DNA of 64,000 bases from Pareuzebyella sediminis (lineage in GTDB: Bacteria; Bacteroidota; Bacteroidia; Flavobacteriales; Flavobacteriaceae): the NCBI RefSeq assembly GCF_008367235.1, contig NZ_VTZS01000001.1, positions 62,001 to 126,000 on the forward strand. The letters run 5' to 3'. Both the position numbers and the translations under genes were made by a program. A model generated the notes under the pieces. It saw only the letters and a program-made list of their open reading frames with translations. It was not told the origin of the DNA and searched no databases. Below are positions 44,841 to 52,420 of this stretch, one piece after another (the first letter of the stretch is position 1; each line of letters opens with the position of its first letter).

Positions 44841-45602
44841 ATGAAAATTTTAAACGGTAATTACCAGAGATACGGCTTTACATTTATGGTATGTATCTTA
44901 GCTTGGGTCTCGGTGTTCTTTTTTTCCTGTAAGGATCGGTCCAACGAAAAAAAAGCTGAAACACCAATAACTTCAAAGGAAGTTCAGGTAGTCGATACGA
45001 TTATGGGAGGGCAGGTGGTTCCTGAAAAATCGTTCCGAAGTTTCGAAGGGCTTAATGATACCACCTTTGTTAGACTGGCGGATTTCAGTGATGGTTTCGC
45101 CTTTGATTTGAGGTACGCGAGTGAAAATAATTTTTTAAAGGAAAAAGTGTACGACTGTGCAGAATGCTATACCCGGGTAAAAACGGCCAAGGCCTTATTG
45201 GCCGCCAACGAGGAGTTTCGAATGAAAGGGGTACGTATCAAATTTTTTGATTGTTATCGACCTAATTCGGTACAATATAAGATGTGGGAGATAGTGCCGA
45301 ATCCCCAGTATGTGGCCAATCCTAAAAAAGGTTCTATTCACAACAAGGGTGGTGCGGTAGATATCACGTTGGAAACCTTGGAAGGAAAGGAACTCAATAT
45401 GGGTACCGATTTCGACTTTTTTGGTAAAAGAGCCTATCACGATAATTACGACCTTCCCAATGAGGTTCTTGAAAATCGAAAATTATTGAAAGAGACCATG
45501 GAAAAGTATGGGTTCTGGTCGATCAGAACAGAATGGTGGCACTATAACCTCTCGGCAGCTACAAACGACAAGGTGGCCGATTTTAAATGGAATTGTAATT
45601 GA
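44841..45602 (+). CDS. M15D D-Ala-D-Ala dipeptidase (VanX/DdpX-like) lipoprotein
   Basis: 253 residues from the ATG at 44841; other in-frame ATGs at 44799, 44817 and 44886 are possible because the N-terminus is weakly defined. The lipobox is VSVFFFSCKD. Catalytic motifs are SIHNKGGAVDIT (the SxHxxGxAxD zinc motif) and the C-terminal EWWHYN with the general base Glu and third His ligand. Known members hydrolyse D-Ala-D-Ala. Its place among sugar-degrading genes is unexpected; I infer a role in wall fragments or in a different substrate. Confidence 0.85.
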   Translation: MKILNGNYQRYGFTFMVCILAWVSVFFFSCKDRSNEKKAETPITSKEVQVVDTIMGGQVVPEKSFRSFEGLNDTTFVRLADFSDGFAFDLRYASENNFLKEKVYDCAECYTRVKTAKALLAANEEFRMKGVRIKFFDCYRPNSVQYKMWEIVPNPQYVANPKKGSIHNKGGAVDITLETLEGKELNMGTDFDFFGKRAYHDNYDLPNEVLENRKLLKETMEKYGFWSIRTEWWHYNLSAATNDKVADFKWNCN

Positions 45603-45629
45603 TTTTTAACCTTATATACTAAATCAGGA

Positions 45630-46544
45630 ATGACTAAATTGGCACTCATATTGACATTTGTAACGAGTTTGAACATGTTTTCCCAAGATACTATTATGCC
45701 CCTTTGGCCGGAGGGTAAGATACCGAACCATATTATATCCAATGAAAGTGAAGTTCATGAGCGTAACGGTATATTGCGAGTAAGCAACGTACAGGAGCCC
45801 ACTATCGAAGTATATTTACCGGCCAAATCAAACGCTACTGGAGAAGCCATGCTTATTTTCCCGGGGGGAGGATATGGCATCTTGGCCTATGATTGGGAGG
45901 GCACTGATATTGCAAAATTTTTGAACGGTAAGGGCATTGCAGGAATCGTGGTCAAATATCGCCTTCCTTCAGAGGTTTCACAAACTGAAAAGCACAATGT
46001 GCCCTTGATGGATGCCCAAAGAGCTATTCGAATGGTACGCGGCAAGGCTCCGGAATTCAATATACGTCCTGATAAAATAGGAATTATCGGATTTTCGGCA
46101 GGCGGCCATCTGGCCTCTACTTTAGGTACGCATTTCGCGGATAAGGTCTACGAGCCTGTTGATGAAATTGATGGGTTGACCGCCCGTCCCGATTTCATGG
46201 CCTTGGGTTATCCGGTGATTTCCTTTGGAAAATTTACTCATAATGGTTCTAAAACAAACTTAATAGGAAAAAACCCGGACGATCAGATGGTCGCCCATTT
46301 TTCAAACGAAAAACAAGTCAACCAAAACACCCCACCCACTTTTTTGGTTCATGCTACCGACGATGAAGTCGTACCGGTAGAAAACAGCCTCCTTTTTTAT
46401 ACAGCACTGAAGGAAAAGGGGGTATCGGCCACTATGCATGTGTATCCCAAAGGAGGCCATGGTTTTTCCTTGGCCAGGGCCGACCATCATTTAAGGGGTT
46501 GGACGGAGCGCTTGTTCGAATGGATCGAAAGTTTACATCAATAG
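45630..46544 (+). CDS. Secreted alpha/beta hydrolase, carbohydrate esterase-like (copy 1)
   Basis: 304 residues with a signal peptide ending near residue 19 (NMFSQD). The fold is alpha/beta hydrolase: oxyanion loop FPGGGYG (77-83), nucleophile S156 in GFSAGGH, then an acid in HATDDEVVP and the catalytic His in GGHGFS near 275. It resembles the BD-FAE/acetyl-esterase group found in polysaccharide loci. It is followed three bases later by a close paralogue. The ester it removes (acetyl, feruloyl or another) is unknown. Confidence 0.85.
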   Translation: MTKLALILTFVTSLNMFSQDTIMPLWPEGKIPNHIISNESEVHERNGILRVSNVQEPTIEVYLPAKSNATGEAMLIFPGGGYGILAYDWEGTDIAKFLNGKGIAGIVVKYRLPSEVSQTEKHNVPLMDAQRAIRMVRGKAPEFNIRPDKIGIIGFSAGGHLASTLGTHFADKVYEPVDEIDGLTARPDFMALGYPVISFGKFTHNGSKTNLIGKNPDDQMVAHFSNEKQVNQNTPPTFLVHATDDEVVPVENSLLFYTALKEKGVSATMHVYPKGGHGFSLARADHHLRGWTERLFEWIESLHQ

Positions 46545-46547
46545 ACA

Positions 46548-47474
46548 ATGATAAAACATAAAATATCAATGCAGATGAGGTACTCAATTTTAGTAGTTTT
46601 TTTAATAGCGGTAATGGGCAGGGCATTCTCCCAAGATACCATAATTCCGTTGTGGCCCGAGAACAAAATACCCAATCGAATTAGTTCGGAAGAAAAGGAA
46701 GAATACAGACAAGGCGAAGATCTTTTACGAATTGCCAAGGTACAAGAGCCGACCATAGAAGTATACCTACCTGCCGAAAGTAACGCCAATGGTCAAGCCG
46801 TATTGATATTTCCAGGAGGAGGTTACCACATTTTAGCCTATGACTGGGAGGGTACCGATATCGCAAAATTTCTAAATGGAAAGGGCATTGCAGGCATTGT
46901 GGTAAAATATAGACTGCCCTCGTCTGTGTCCCAAACCGACCAGCATTTGGTTCCGCTCATTGATGCACAACGTGCGTTGCGTATGGTACGGAGTAAGGCT
47001 TCCGAGTTCAATATCGACCCTGATCGTATCGGGGCGATAGGATTTTCAGCGGGAGGGCATTTGGTTGCCACCTTGGGTACCCATTACGGGAAGAAAGTCT
47101 ATGATCCCCTCGATGAGATGGACGCCCTAAGTGCGCGCCCCGATTTTATGGCCTTGGCGTATCCTTACATATCGCAACGGTCGGAAAAGTATACACCACC
47201 GAAAGATGGGGTTCCCTTGATATATACTTATTTTAAACTGGAGGAATCCGTAACGCCCGAAACGCCCCCCACATTTTTACTCCATGCTACCAACGATCCT
47301 GGGGTACCTGTTGAAAATAGCTTGGTGATGTACCAGGCCTTGAAAAATAAGGGTGTGTCGGCCACCATGCATATTTATCCCACCGGTGGGCACGGCTTTT
47401 CCTTGGCCCGAGACAATGTACACCTTAGAGGCTGGCTCGAGCGTTGGTTCGAATGGATGGAAACGTTGGAATAG
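46548..47474 (+). CDS. Secreted alpha/beta hydrolase, carbohydrate esterase-like (copy 2)
   Basis: 308 residues, clearly a duplicate of the preceding gene: both share DTI-PLWPE-KIPN, VQEPTIEVYLPA, LAYDWEGTDIAKFLNGKGIA and the GFSAGGH nucleophile motif. The copies diverge most around residues 200-240, near the active-site cap, so they may split substrate range. Starts at 46569 or 46575 would trim the N-terminus before the signal peptide. Catalytic acid and His are conserved (LLHATNDPGVP; GGHGFS). Confidence 0.85.
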   Translation: MIKHKISMQMRYSILVVFLIAVMGRAFSQDTIIPLWPENKIPNRISSEEKEEYRQGEDLLRIAKVQEPTIEVYLPAESNANGQAVLIFPGGGYHILAYDWEGTDIAKFLNGKGIAGIVVKYRLPSSVSQTDQHLVPLIDAQRALRMVRSKASEFNIDPDRIGAIGFSAGGHLVATLGTHYGKKVYDPLDEMDALSARPDFMALAYPYISQRSEKYTPPKDGVPLIYTYFKLEESVTPETPPTFLLHATNDPGVPVENSLVMYQALKNKGVSATMHIYPTGGHGFSLARDNVHLRGWLERWFEWMETLE

Positions 47475-47485
47475 TGCGGGAGCCC

Positions 47486-48415
47486 TCAAATATTGGAGAG
47501 ATATTGAACCATTTTATTCCGCTCTTTAGTGTCGGGTAGTTTACCGAAACCTGCCCCCATATTGTCAATGACATGACGGGGTTTAGAGGTGCCAGGGATA
47601 ACACAGTTTACCGCGTCGTTTCCCAAAATATATTTTAAGAAAAATTGGGCCCATGAATTGATTGCAAGTTCTTTGCACCAAGGAGGCAATGCTTTCCCTT
47701 TGGTGATTCTAAAAAGCGTCCCTCCTTCAAAGGGTCGGTTGATAATTACCGCGGTTCCGTTGTCGCTGGCGGTTTGCAAAAGAAAATCTTCAGCGTGTCT
47801 TTCCCGAATAGAAAAATTAAACTGTGCAAAATCTGGTTTTTCATCACGGATAAGCTGCGCCAGTACTTCGTGGGAGGCGTTGGTGTAGTGGGTAATGCCC
47901 CAATATTTGATTTCCCCTTTTTCCTTCATGTTTTTCAAGGTCGAAAGATGGGTCTTCCAGTCTACAAGATTGTGGATCTGCATCAGGTCAATGGTTTTTC
48001 TGTTCATTTTTTGCATCGACCTTTTCATCTGGTCTATGCCCTGCTGCCTTCCGGAAGTCCATACTTTAGTGGCGTAAAAAAAAGAATCTTGAAAGTCAAG
48101 TGCAGAAGTAAGGTCGCCTACGACAGCTTCGGAACTGCCGTACATAGGGGAGCTGTCAATAACCTTACCGCCCATGGCGTTCATTTGCGAAAGTACTTGG
48201 GTAAGTTGTTTTCTGCTTTCAGAATCATTGCCCACATCAAAGGATTGCCAAGTTCCTAGACCTACTACGGGCAAAGGATTTCCTGATGAAGGGATAGGCC
48301 TTTTCAGCATGGCACTTTTTTGGTTTATGGATACCATGGAAAATGGAGGTAAGGCAATTGAGCTCATGGCCAATTTGGCCAAGGTCTTGGTCGCCCGTCT
48401 TCTTGAATAGGTCAT
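47486..48415 (-). CDS. Aldo/keto reductase with a twin-arginine signal
   Basis: 309 residues from the ATG at 48413-48415. A further ATG at 48454 would extend it by 13 residues and would move the signal away from the N-terminus. The N-terminus contains SRRRATKTLAKLAM, a Tat-like twin-arginine signal, so the protein is probably exported in folded, cofactor-bound form. The AKR core has the conserved Asp and Tyr in DSSPMYGSSEAV, Lys in YATKVW and His in MQIHNL. Its position after two esterases suggests sugar oxidoreduction, but this is inference. Confidence 0.85.
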   Translation of the reverse strand: MTYSRRRATKTLAKLAMSSIALPPFSMVSINQKSAMLKRPIPSSGNPLPVVGLGTWQSFDVGNDSESRKQLTQVLSQMNAMGGKVIDSSPMYGSSEAVVGDLTSALDFQDSFFYATKVWTSGRQQGIDQMKRSMQKMNRKTIDLMQIHNLVDWKTHLSTLKNMKEKGEIKYWGITHYTNASHEVLAQLIRDEKPDFAQFNFSIRERHAEDFLLQTASDNGTAVIINRPFEGGTLFRITKGKALPPWCKELAINSWAQFFLKYILGNDAVNCVIPGTSKPRHVIDNMGAGFGKLPDTKERNKMVQYLSNI

Positions 48416-48536
48416 AGGGGTTTCGATAATAGGTTTTGAATTCGTAGTCAACAAGTTACATGTTTTTTAGCTTTTTAGTTCGAAGGGTTTGTTTAAATAG
48501 AATTTAATTTTTCAATGGTTTTGTGGTAAAGTTTAC

Positions 48537-48544
48537 TATTTTTG
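48537..48544 (+). promoter_or_regulatory. TAnnTTTG -7 box for tRNA-Pro
   Basis: TATTTTTG, exact consensus, 54 bases before the tRNA 5' end. Confidence 0.6.
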
Positions 48545-48598
48545 CAGTCCGATTTTCAAATCTTTATGTATGGCAATACATTAAGGTTGGTGAAGTAG

Positions 48599-48676
<78 letters not shown>

Positions 48677-48683
48677 AATATTT

Positions 48684-48724
48684 AAACCCTGATAATCAAT
48701 TGATTATCAGGGTTTTGTTTTTTA
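48684..48724 (+). terminator. Strong intrinsic terminator after tRNA-Pro
   Basis: A perfect 32-base palindrome (48684-48715; each arm 16 bases, including CCCTGATAATC and GATTATCAGGG) followed directly by a T-rich tract. It lies 11 bases after the mature tRNA end. Confidence 0.85.
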
Positions 48725-49520
48725 TTTTTTCTTTGAAAAAACACTTTTTCTTCTAAAAATTACCCTAAAAAGTCAACAATTCGGATAGCAAAATACTTTC
48801 AATTTTTTAAACCTCGCTAAACAGTATTGTATGTTATAGGTTGATCGGACATCAAGGATTTGAACACTAAAAAACGAACGCCTTCAGTCAAAGCATGAAT
48901 TAAGTTCCTTTCGGATTTCGCCGAAATTCATATATCCTAAAAGATGCTACAAAAGGACTTTTAACGAAAATACTAAAAGAGACCACAATGGACACGTTAG
49001 GTAATGAAATCCTAATGGACTATCAAACGGTTTCGTAAAACGGTCGTTTATGCAGCAGGATGGTAATATCTTCGAAGCGACATCCGACTAATAACAAGAT
49101 ACATAAACAGATTTGTACGAATCCGATATATGGGGGGAGGACTATAGAGATTATAGACCGCCCAGCTTGTAGGGGAGATTTCCCTTTAGAACAGATAAAA
49201 GAATGATTATAGCTATAATTCTTAGTTTCGACCGGAACCTTATTTTGGGAGATTTTCAGTCAAATTTTCATTAGGTTTCTTAATAGTTAGTGGAATAAGA
49301 AAGTAATTCATAACTTGACCGATCTTCCGTTTTTTTGGGAAGAAATGGTATTTGGTTAAAGCGCTCTTATAATACCCATAGGGTCTGGCCCTAACCTCCT
49401 AACCTTCTGTATCTATTATCTTAATACGTTGTTGTTTAAATTTCAAAAACAAGCTTTCATTGGTTGTATTCATTTAACTTAACACCTAATAAACGCTTCT
49501 TCAAAACCTATTAGCCTTCA
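48725..49520. other. Gene-poor AT-rich stretch downstream of tRNA-Pro
   Basis: No recognisable gene. It contains only short reading frames; the largest I noticed (49060-49206, 48 codons) resembles nothing I know. Composition is more AT-rich than the operons upstream. It may hold decayed sequence or the border of an inserted element, but no integrase, direct repeat of the tRNA end, or transposase was seen. Confidence 0.5.
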
Positions 49521-50966
49521 ATGAAGAGAATTACCTCTATAATAATATCGCTCTTGTGCTTCAGCTGCTTTTGCCAATCGAAAGAATTGGTTCTTATAAG
49601 TGGTACGACGACGACATTAAGAAAAGCTATTTCGCAATTGGATGGTGTGGGTACCATTAACATTGATGGGAGAATAATAATTGATTCAAATGTCACCATT
49701 CCATCTGGGATAAAATTAAAAATCACTGAGAAAGGTATTTTTAATATCGAAAATGCCGTCCAATTCAAAATTGAAGGAGTAATATTAGCGGGGTATCACC
49801 GCATTTTTACCGACCAGGTAGTGTTTTCCGAAGGAAGTATTCCCGAAATTCATTCAGAATGGTTCGGCAATAATGAGATGGCCGTAAATTATGCATTATT
49901 ATCGGCGAAAAAAATTCCGGTGAGAATAGCAGAAGATATTATTGTAACAAATACTATTTACATTGAAAGTTACCAAACCTTGTTAATTAACAACGGCACG
50001 AAAATTTTACCTTCCAGGTCAATGGTAGGCTCCTCGGTTATAACAAATAAGAATGAAACCGATACCGATATTACCATCATTGGTGGAACAATAGATGGAA
50101 GTCAGGCGGATGCTGTGGCTTATGAAGGTGTACTATTCAATAACGTAGATAATTCATTGATTAAAAATTTAAGTTGTTTAAATGTGCATATTACAGCTAG
50201 CACCGACACGGGCAACATTCGTCTTAATAATTGTAATTATGTTTTAATAGAAAACTGCAATATTACAGAAACATGGAAAATGGGAATTTTCATCCTGAAT
50301 GGTACATGTAACACTATTTTCGGTGGAAGATTTTATGGTACTCACGACTCGGCAATCGGCGTTGTCAACAGTTTCGGAACGACAATAGCTGAATTATATG
50401 TGGATAATTGCGGTACGAGTGATGGCTCCAATATGTCATTAAACTCGGAAGCTCTTCTGGTTATAAATAATGTATCGATTAATGCCAAAGGTAAAAATAA
50501 TGGTAACGGAATGACCTTAGGACACGATGGTAGCCCTGCCAGCAATTCTGTTTGTATAAATAATATAATCAAGAACAATAGGGCCAAGGGTATATTTATT
50601 CAAGGCAAAAACACCAAAAATGTCTTGGTTTTTAACAACATGATCATCGGTAACGGAAAGTATTCAGAAGGCACCAATTCAGGAGGTATCGCCGTTTATT
50701 CCTATACTGAAGGGCATTTGTTAAGCGATAATATAATAGTCGGTAATAAATTAGGAGTCAGCTTGCATAGAACTTCAAAAAATGTATCGATTATTAATAA
50801 TCATATTGCTTCCAGTACACTTTTTGGTATCCGCAACGATGGTGAAAATATCCAGATTATAGATAACTACTTATCTAACGATAAAAATATCTACAATGGG
50901 ATGAATCATAAAAATCTTTCATTTCGGAATAATGTAACCACAGTAAAGACTATAGACCGAGAATAG
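49521..50966 (+). CDS. Secreted right-handed parallel beta-helix protein
   Basis: 481 residues with a signal peptide (about 1-18, ending FCFCQ or similar). After a segment PEIHSEWFGN at about 110-120, typical of pectate-lyase-superfamily and tailspike proteins, the body (about 150-470) shows repeated Asn-rich strands of about 20-25 residues, such as NNVDNSLIKNLS, NCNYVLIENCNI and NNVSINAKGKNNGNG, which form the rungs of a parallel beta-helix. Such folds are found in polysaccharide lyases, epimerases and hydrolases. No catalytic site can be assigned by eye. Codon usage is strongly AT-biased. Convergent with the LRR gene, nine bases apart. Confidence 0.8.
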   Translation: MKRITSIIISLLCFSCFCQSKELVLISGTTTTLRKAISQLDGVGTINIDGRIIIDSNVTIPSGIKLKITEKGIFNIENAVQFKIEGVILAGYHRIFTDQVVFSEGSIPEIHSEWFGNNEMAVNYALLSAKKIPVRIAEDIIVTNTIYIESYQTLLINNGTKILPSRSMVGSSVITNKNETDTDITIIGGTIDGSQADAVAYEGVLFNNVDNSLIKNLSCLNVHITASTDTGNIRLNNCNYVLIENCNITETWKMGIFILNGTCNTIFGGRFYGTHDSAIGVVNSFGTTIAELYVDNCGTSDGSNMSLNSEALLVINNVSINAKGKNNGNGMTLGHDGSPASNSVCINNIIKNNRAKGIFIQGKNTKNVLVFNNMIIGNGKYSEGTNSGGIAVYSYTEGHLLSDNIIVGNKLGVSLHRTSKNVSIINNHIASSTLFGIRNDGENIQIIDNYLSNDKNIYNGMNHKNLSFRNNVTTVKTIDRE

Positions 50967-50975
50967 TATAATATC

Positions 50976-51836
50976 TCAACGCCTCGCCTGTAGGGAATTA
51001 CATTCTTCAGCATATCCTGTCGACATATCTTTGATCCAAAAGTTGTAAGGAAGATTGCCTGAATGAGCAGCATTTTCATCATCTATCTGAATGCATTGCA
51101 GCTCAGCGTTACCCGAGGCATTAAACTCCATCAGAATAGTATTTTGGCCATTCTTTACATCCAAAAGAGCAAGTTGATTATCATTACAATATAGTTCTTT
51201 CAAAGCAATATTTTGACTTATGTCTAAACCAATAAGCTGATTTTCAAAACAAAATAGTTCAATTAAATCCGTATTTTTACTCACATCCAAACTCGTAAGC
51301 AAATTTTTAGAACAGTAGAGTTGCGTTAACAAAGTATTTGAACTTACATCTATACTTGTCAGTTCATTATTGGTACATGAGAGGGTAGCTAAGGCCATAT
51401 TTTGACTTACGTCCAAGCTAGTGAGTTGGTTATCAAAACAAACAAGGGATGTCAAAGCGGTATTTTGACTTACATTTATACTGGTAACTTGGTTGTTGGA
51501 AAAGTCTAATTCTTTTAGATTTTTGTTTTTACTCACATCTAAGCTCGTGATTAGATTGTCATAACAATCCAATTTCTTCAAACCACTAAAATTTTCGATT
51601 CCGGATAAGTCAGAAATGTTTCTGTTTTCCAAGGGCAAATAGATAATCATGGCAATATCGGATGTAACTATCTTCCCATTTACTATTCCATCAGAATCCA
51701 CACCAATTTCAATTAATGCCTTTTCAAAACTTGGGCTTGCAATTGTCGTAGACTCCATATCTTCAAATTCAGAGTCTTCGGATGAACAAGACCCAAATAG
51801 TAGTAGTAGAGAAGAAATCAAGAGTTTTTTGTGCAT
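50976..51836 (-). CDS. Leucine-rich-repeat lipoprotein
   Basis: 286 residues with a lipobox (LLFGSCSSE, Cys17). Residues 89-235 form seven contiguous repeats of exactly 21 residues with the pattern L-x-C-x-x-N-x-L-T-S-L-D-V-S-x-N-x-x-L, a bacterial LRR type. Before them a short region with LPLENRNISDLSGIENFSG forms a capping repeat; the last 50 residues (about 236-286) close the domain. LRR surface proteins bind proteins or glycans; the ligand here is unknown. Confidence 0.88.
   Translation of the reverse strand: MHKKLLISSLLLLFGSCSSEDSEFEDMESTTIASPSFEKALIEIGVDSDGIVNGKIVTSDIAMIIYLPLENRNISDLSGIENFSGLKKLDCYDNLITSLDVSKNKNLKELDFSNNQVTSINVSQNTALTSLVCFDNQLTSLDVSQNMALATLSCTNNELTSIDVSSNTLLTQLYCSKNLLTSLDVSKNTDLIELFCFENQLIGLDISQNIALKELYCNDNQLALLDVKNGQNTILMEFNASGNAELQCIQIDDENAAHSGNLPYNFWIKDMSTGYAEECNSLQARR
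51132..51572 (-). repeat. Seven tandem 63-base coding repeats (LRR array)
   Basis: DNA periodicity of 63 bases matching the seven 21-residue LRRs. The copies have diverged at many sites, so this is a protein-repeat array rather than a recent expansion. Confidence 0.8.
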
Positions 51837-52315
51837 GGCTTTTTAAATATCATGAATTGAAGACTGTAAATTCCCGAATAAAAATATGGAAGACTAAACT
51901 TAGATAATCTTGGGCCTAATGCATTTTCACATTTGGTCGAAGAAAGTCTATTTTTTTAATACGTACACACAAGAACAAAGGTAATTCATTGTCTTATCGA
52001 ACTTGAAAAAATGGAAAAAGATTTAATTAAAGGAATTGCCTAACTCTATCCAATTAATAATGTAAAGATATCGTCGCTACCCTAAATGACAGTTTCCTCT
52101 TCAACAATACCACTACATTACCACAACACTATTATTTTATGAAAATTATAGAAATAGCCACCAGGGTTTAAAGAACGGGACTAATCTTGGCTATCGGTAT
52201 TGTTTAAGTTTCGGCAGCCTATAAGTACATCTTTTTTAGATCTTTGAATCGACAATAGATTTGATGTATAGTTTTTATATCAGGGATCATTATAGTTATG
52301 GGCCTTAGTTTTTAA

Positions 52316-52334
52316 GTTATCTTTAAAAGATAAC
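52316..52334. promoter_or_regulatory. Palindrome upstream of the sensor-regulator gene (I)
   Basis: GTTATCTT-TAA-AAGATAAC, a perfect 19-base inverted repeat with three central bases. Confidence 0.4.
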
Positions 52335-52344
52335 ATAGTATAAT

Positions 52345-52373
52345 TTAAGTTTCCCTCGCGAGGGATAACTTAA
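52345..52373. promoter_or_regulatory. Palindrome upstream of the sensor-regulator gene (II)
   Basis: Two arms, TTAAGTTTCCCTCG and CGAGGGATAACTTAA, pair over 14 bases with one bulged base (T at 52366). The centre TCGCGA is GC-rich in an otherwise AT-rich region. It ends 47 bases before the chosen start codon, so it could be an operator or an mRNA leader hairpin. Confidence 0.4.
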
Positions 52374-52420
52374 GTTGACTTACTGATTTGATCAGTTGGA
52401 ATTATTTAATTCTCAAGAAA

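Larger units (their letters stand above)
51837..52420. promoter_or_regulatory. 584-base AT-rich non-coding region upstream of the sensor-regulator
   Basis: No gene seen. The region is AT-rich and holds the two palindromes listed separately (52316-52334 and 52345-52373). No exact TAnnTTTG box was found, so the promoter may depend on an activator. Confidence 0.45.

Noticed and set aside
49060-49206. 48-codon reading frame in the gene-poor stretch
   Set aside because: No recognisable similarity or start context; probably chance or a decayed remnant.
51132-51572. Periodic repeats suggesting a CRISPR array
   Set aside because: The 63-base period is in frame and encodes diverged 21-residue LRRs; there are no spacers.
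52388-52420. TTG start for the sensor-regulator
   Set aside because: It would place 11 residues in front of a clear signal peptide that starts at the ATG at 52421.
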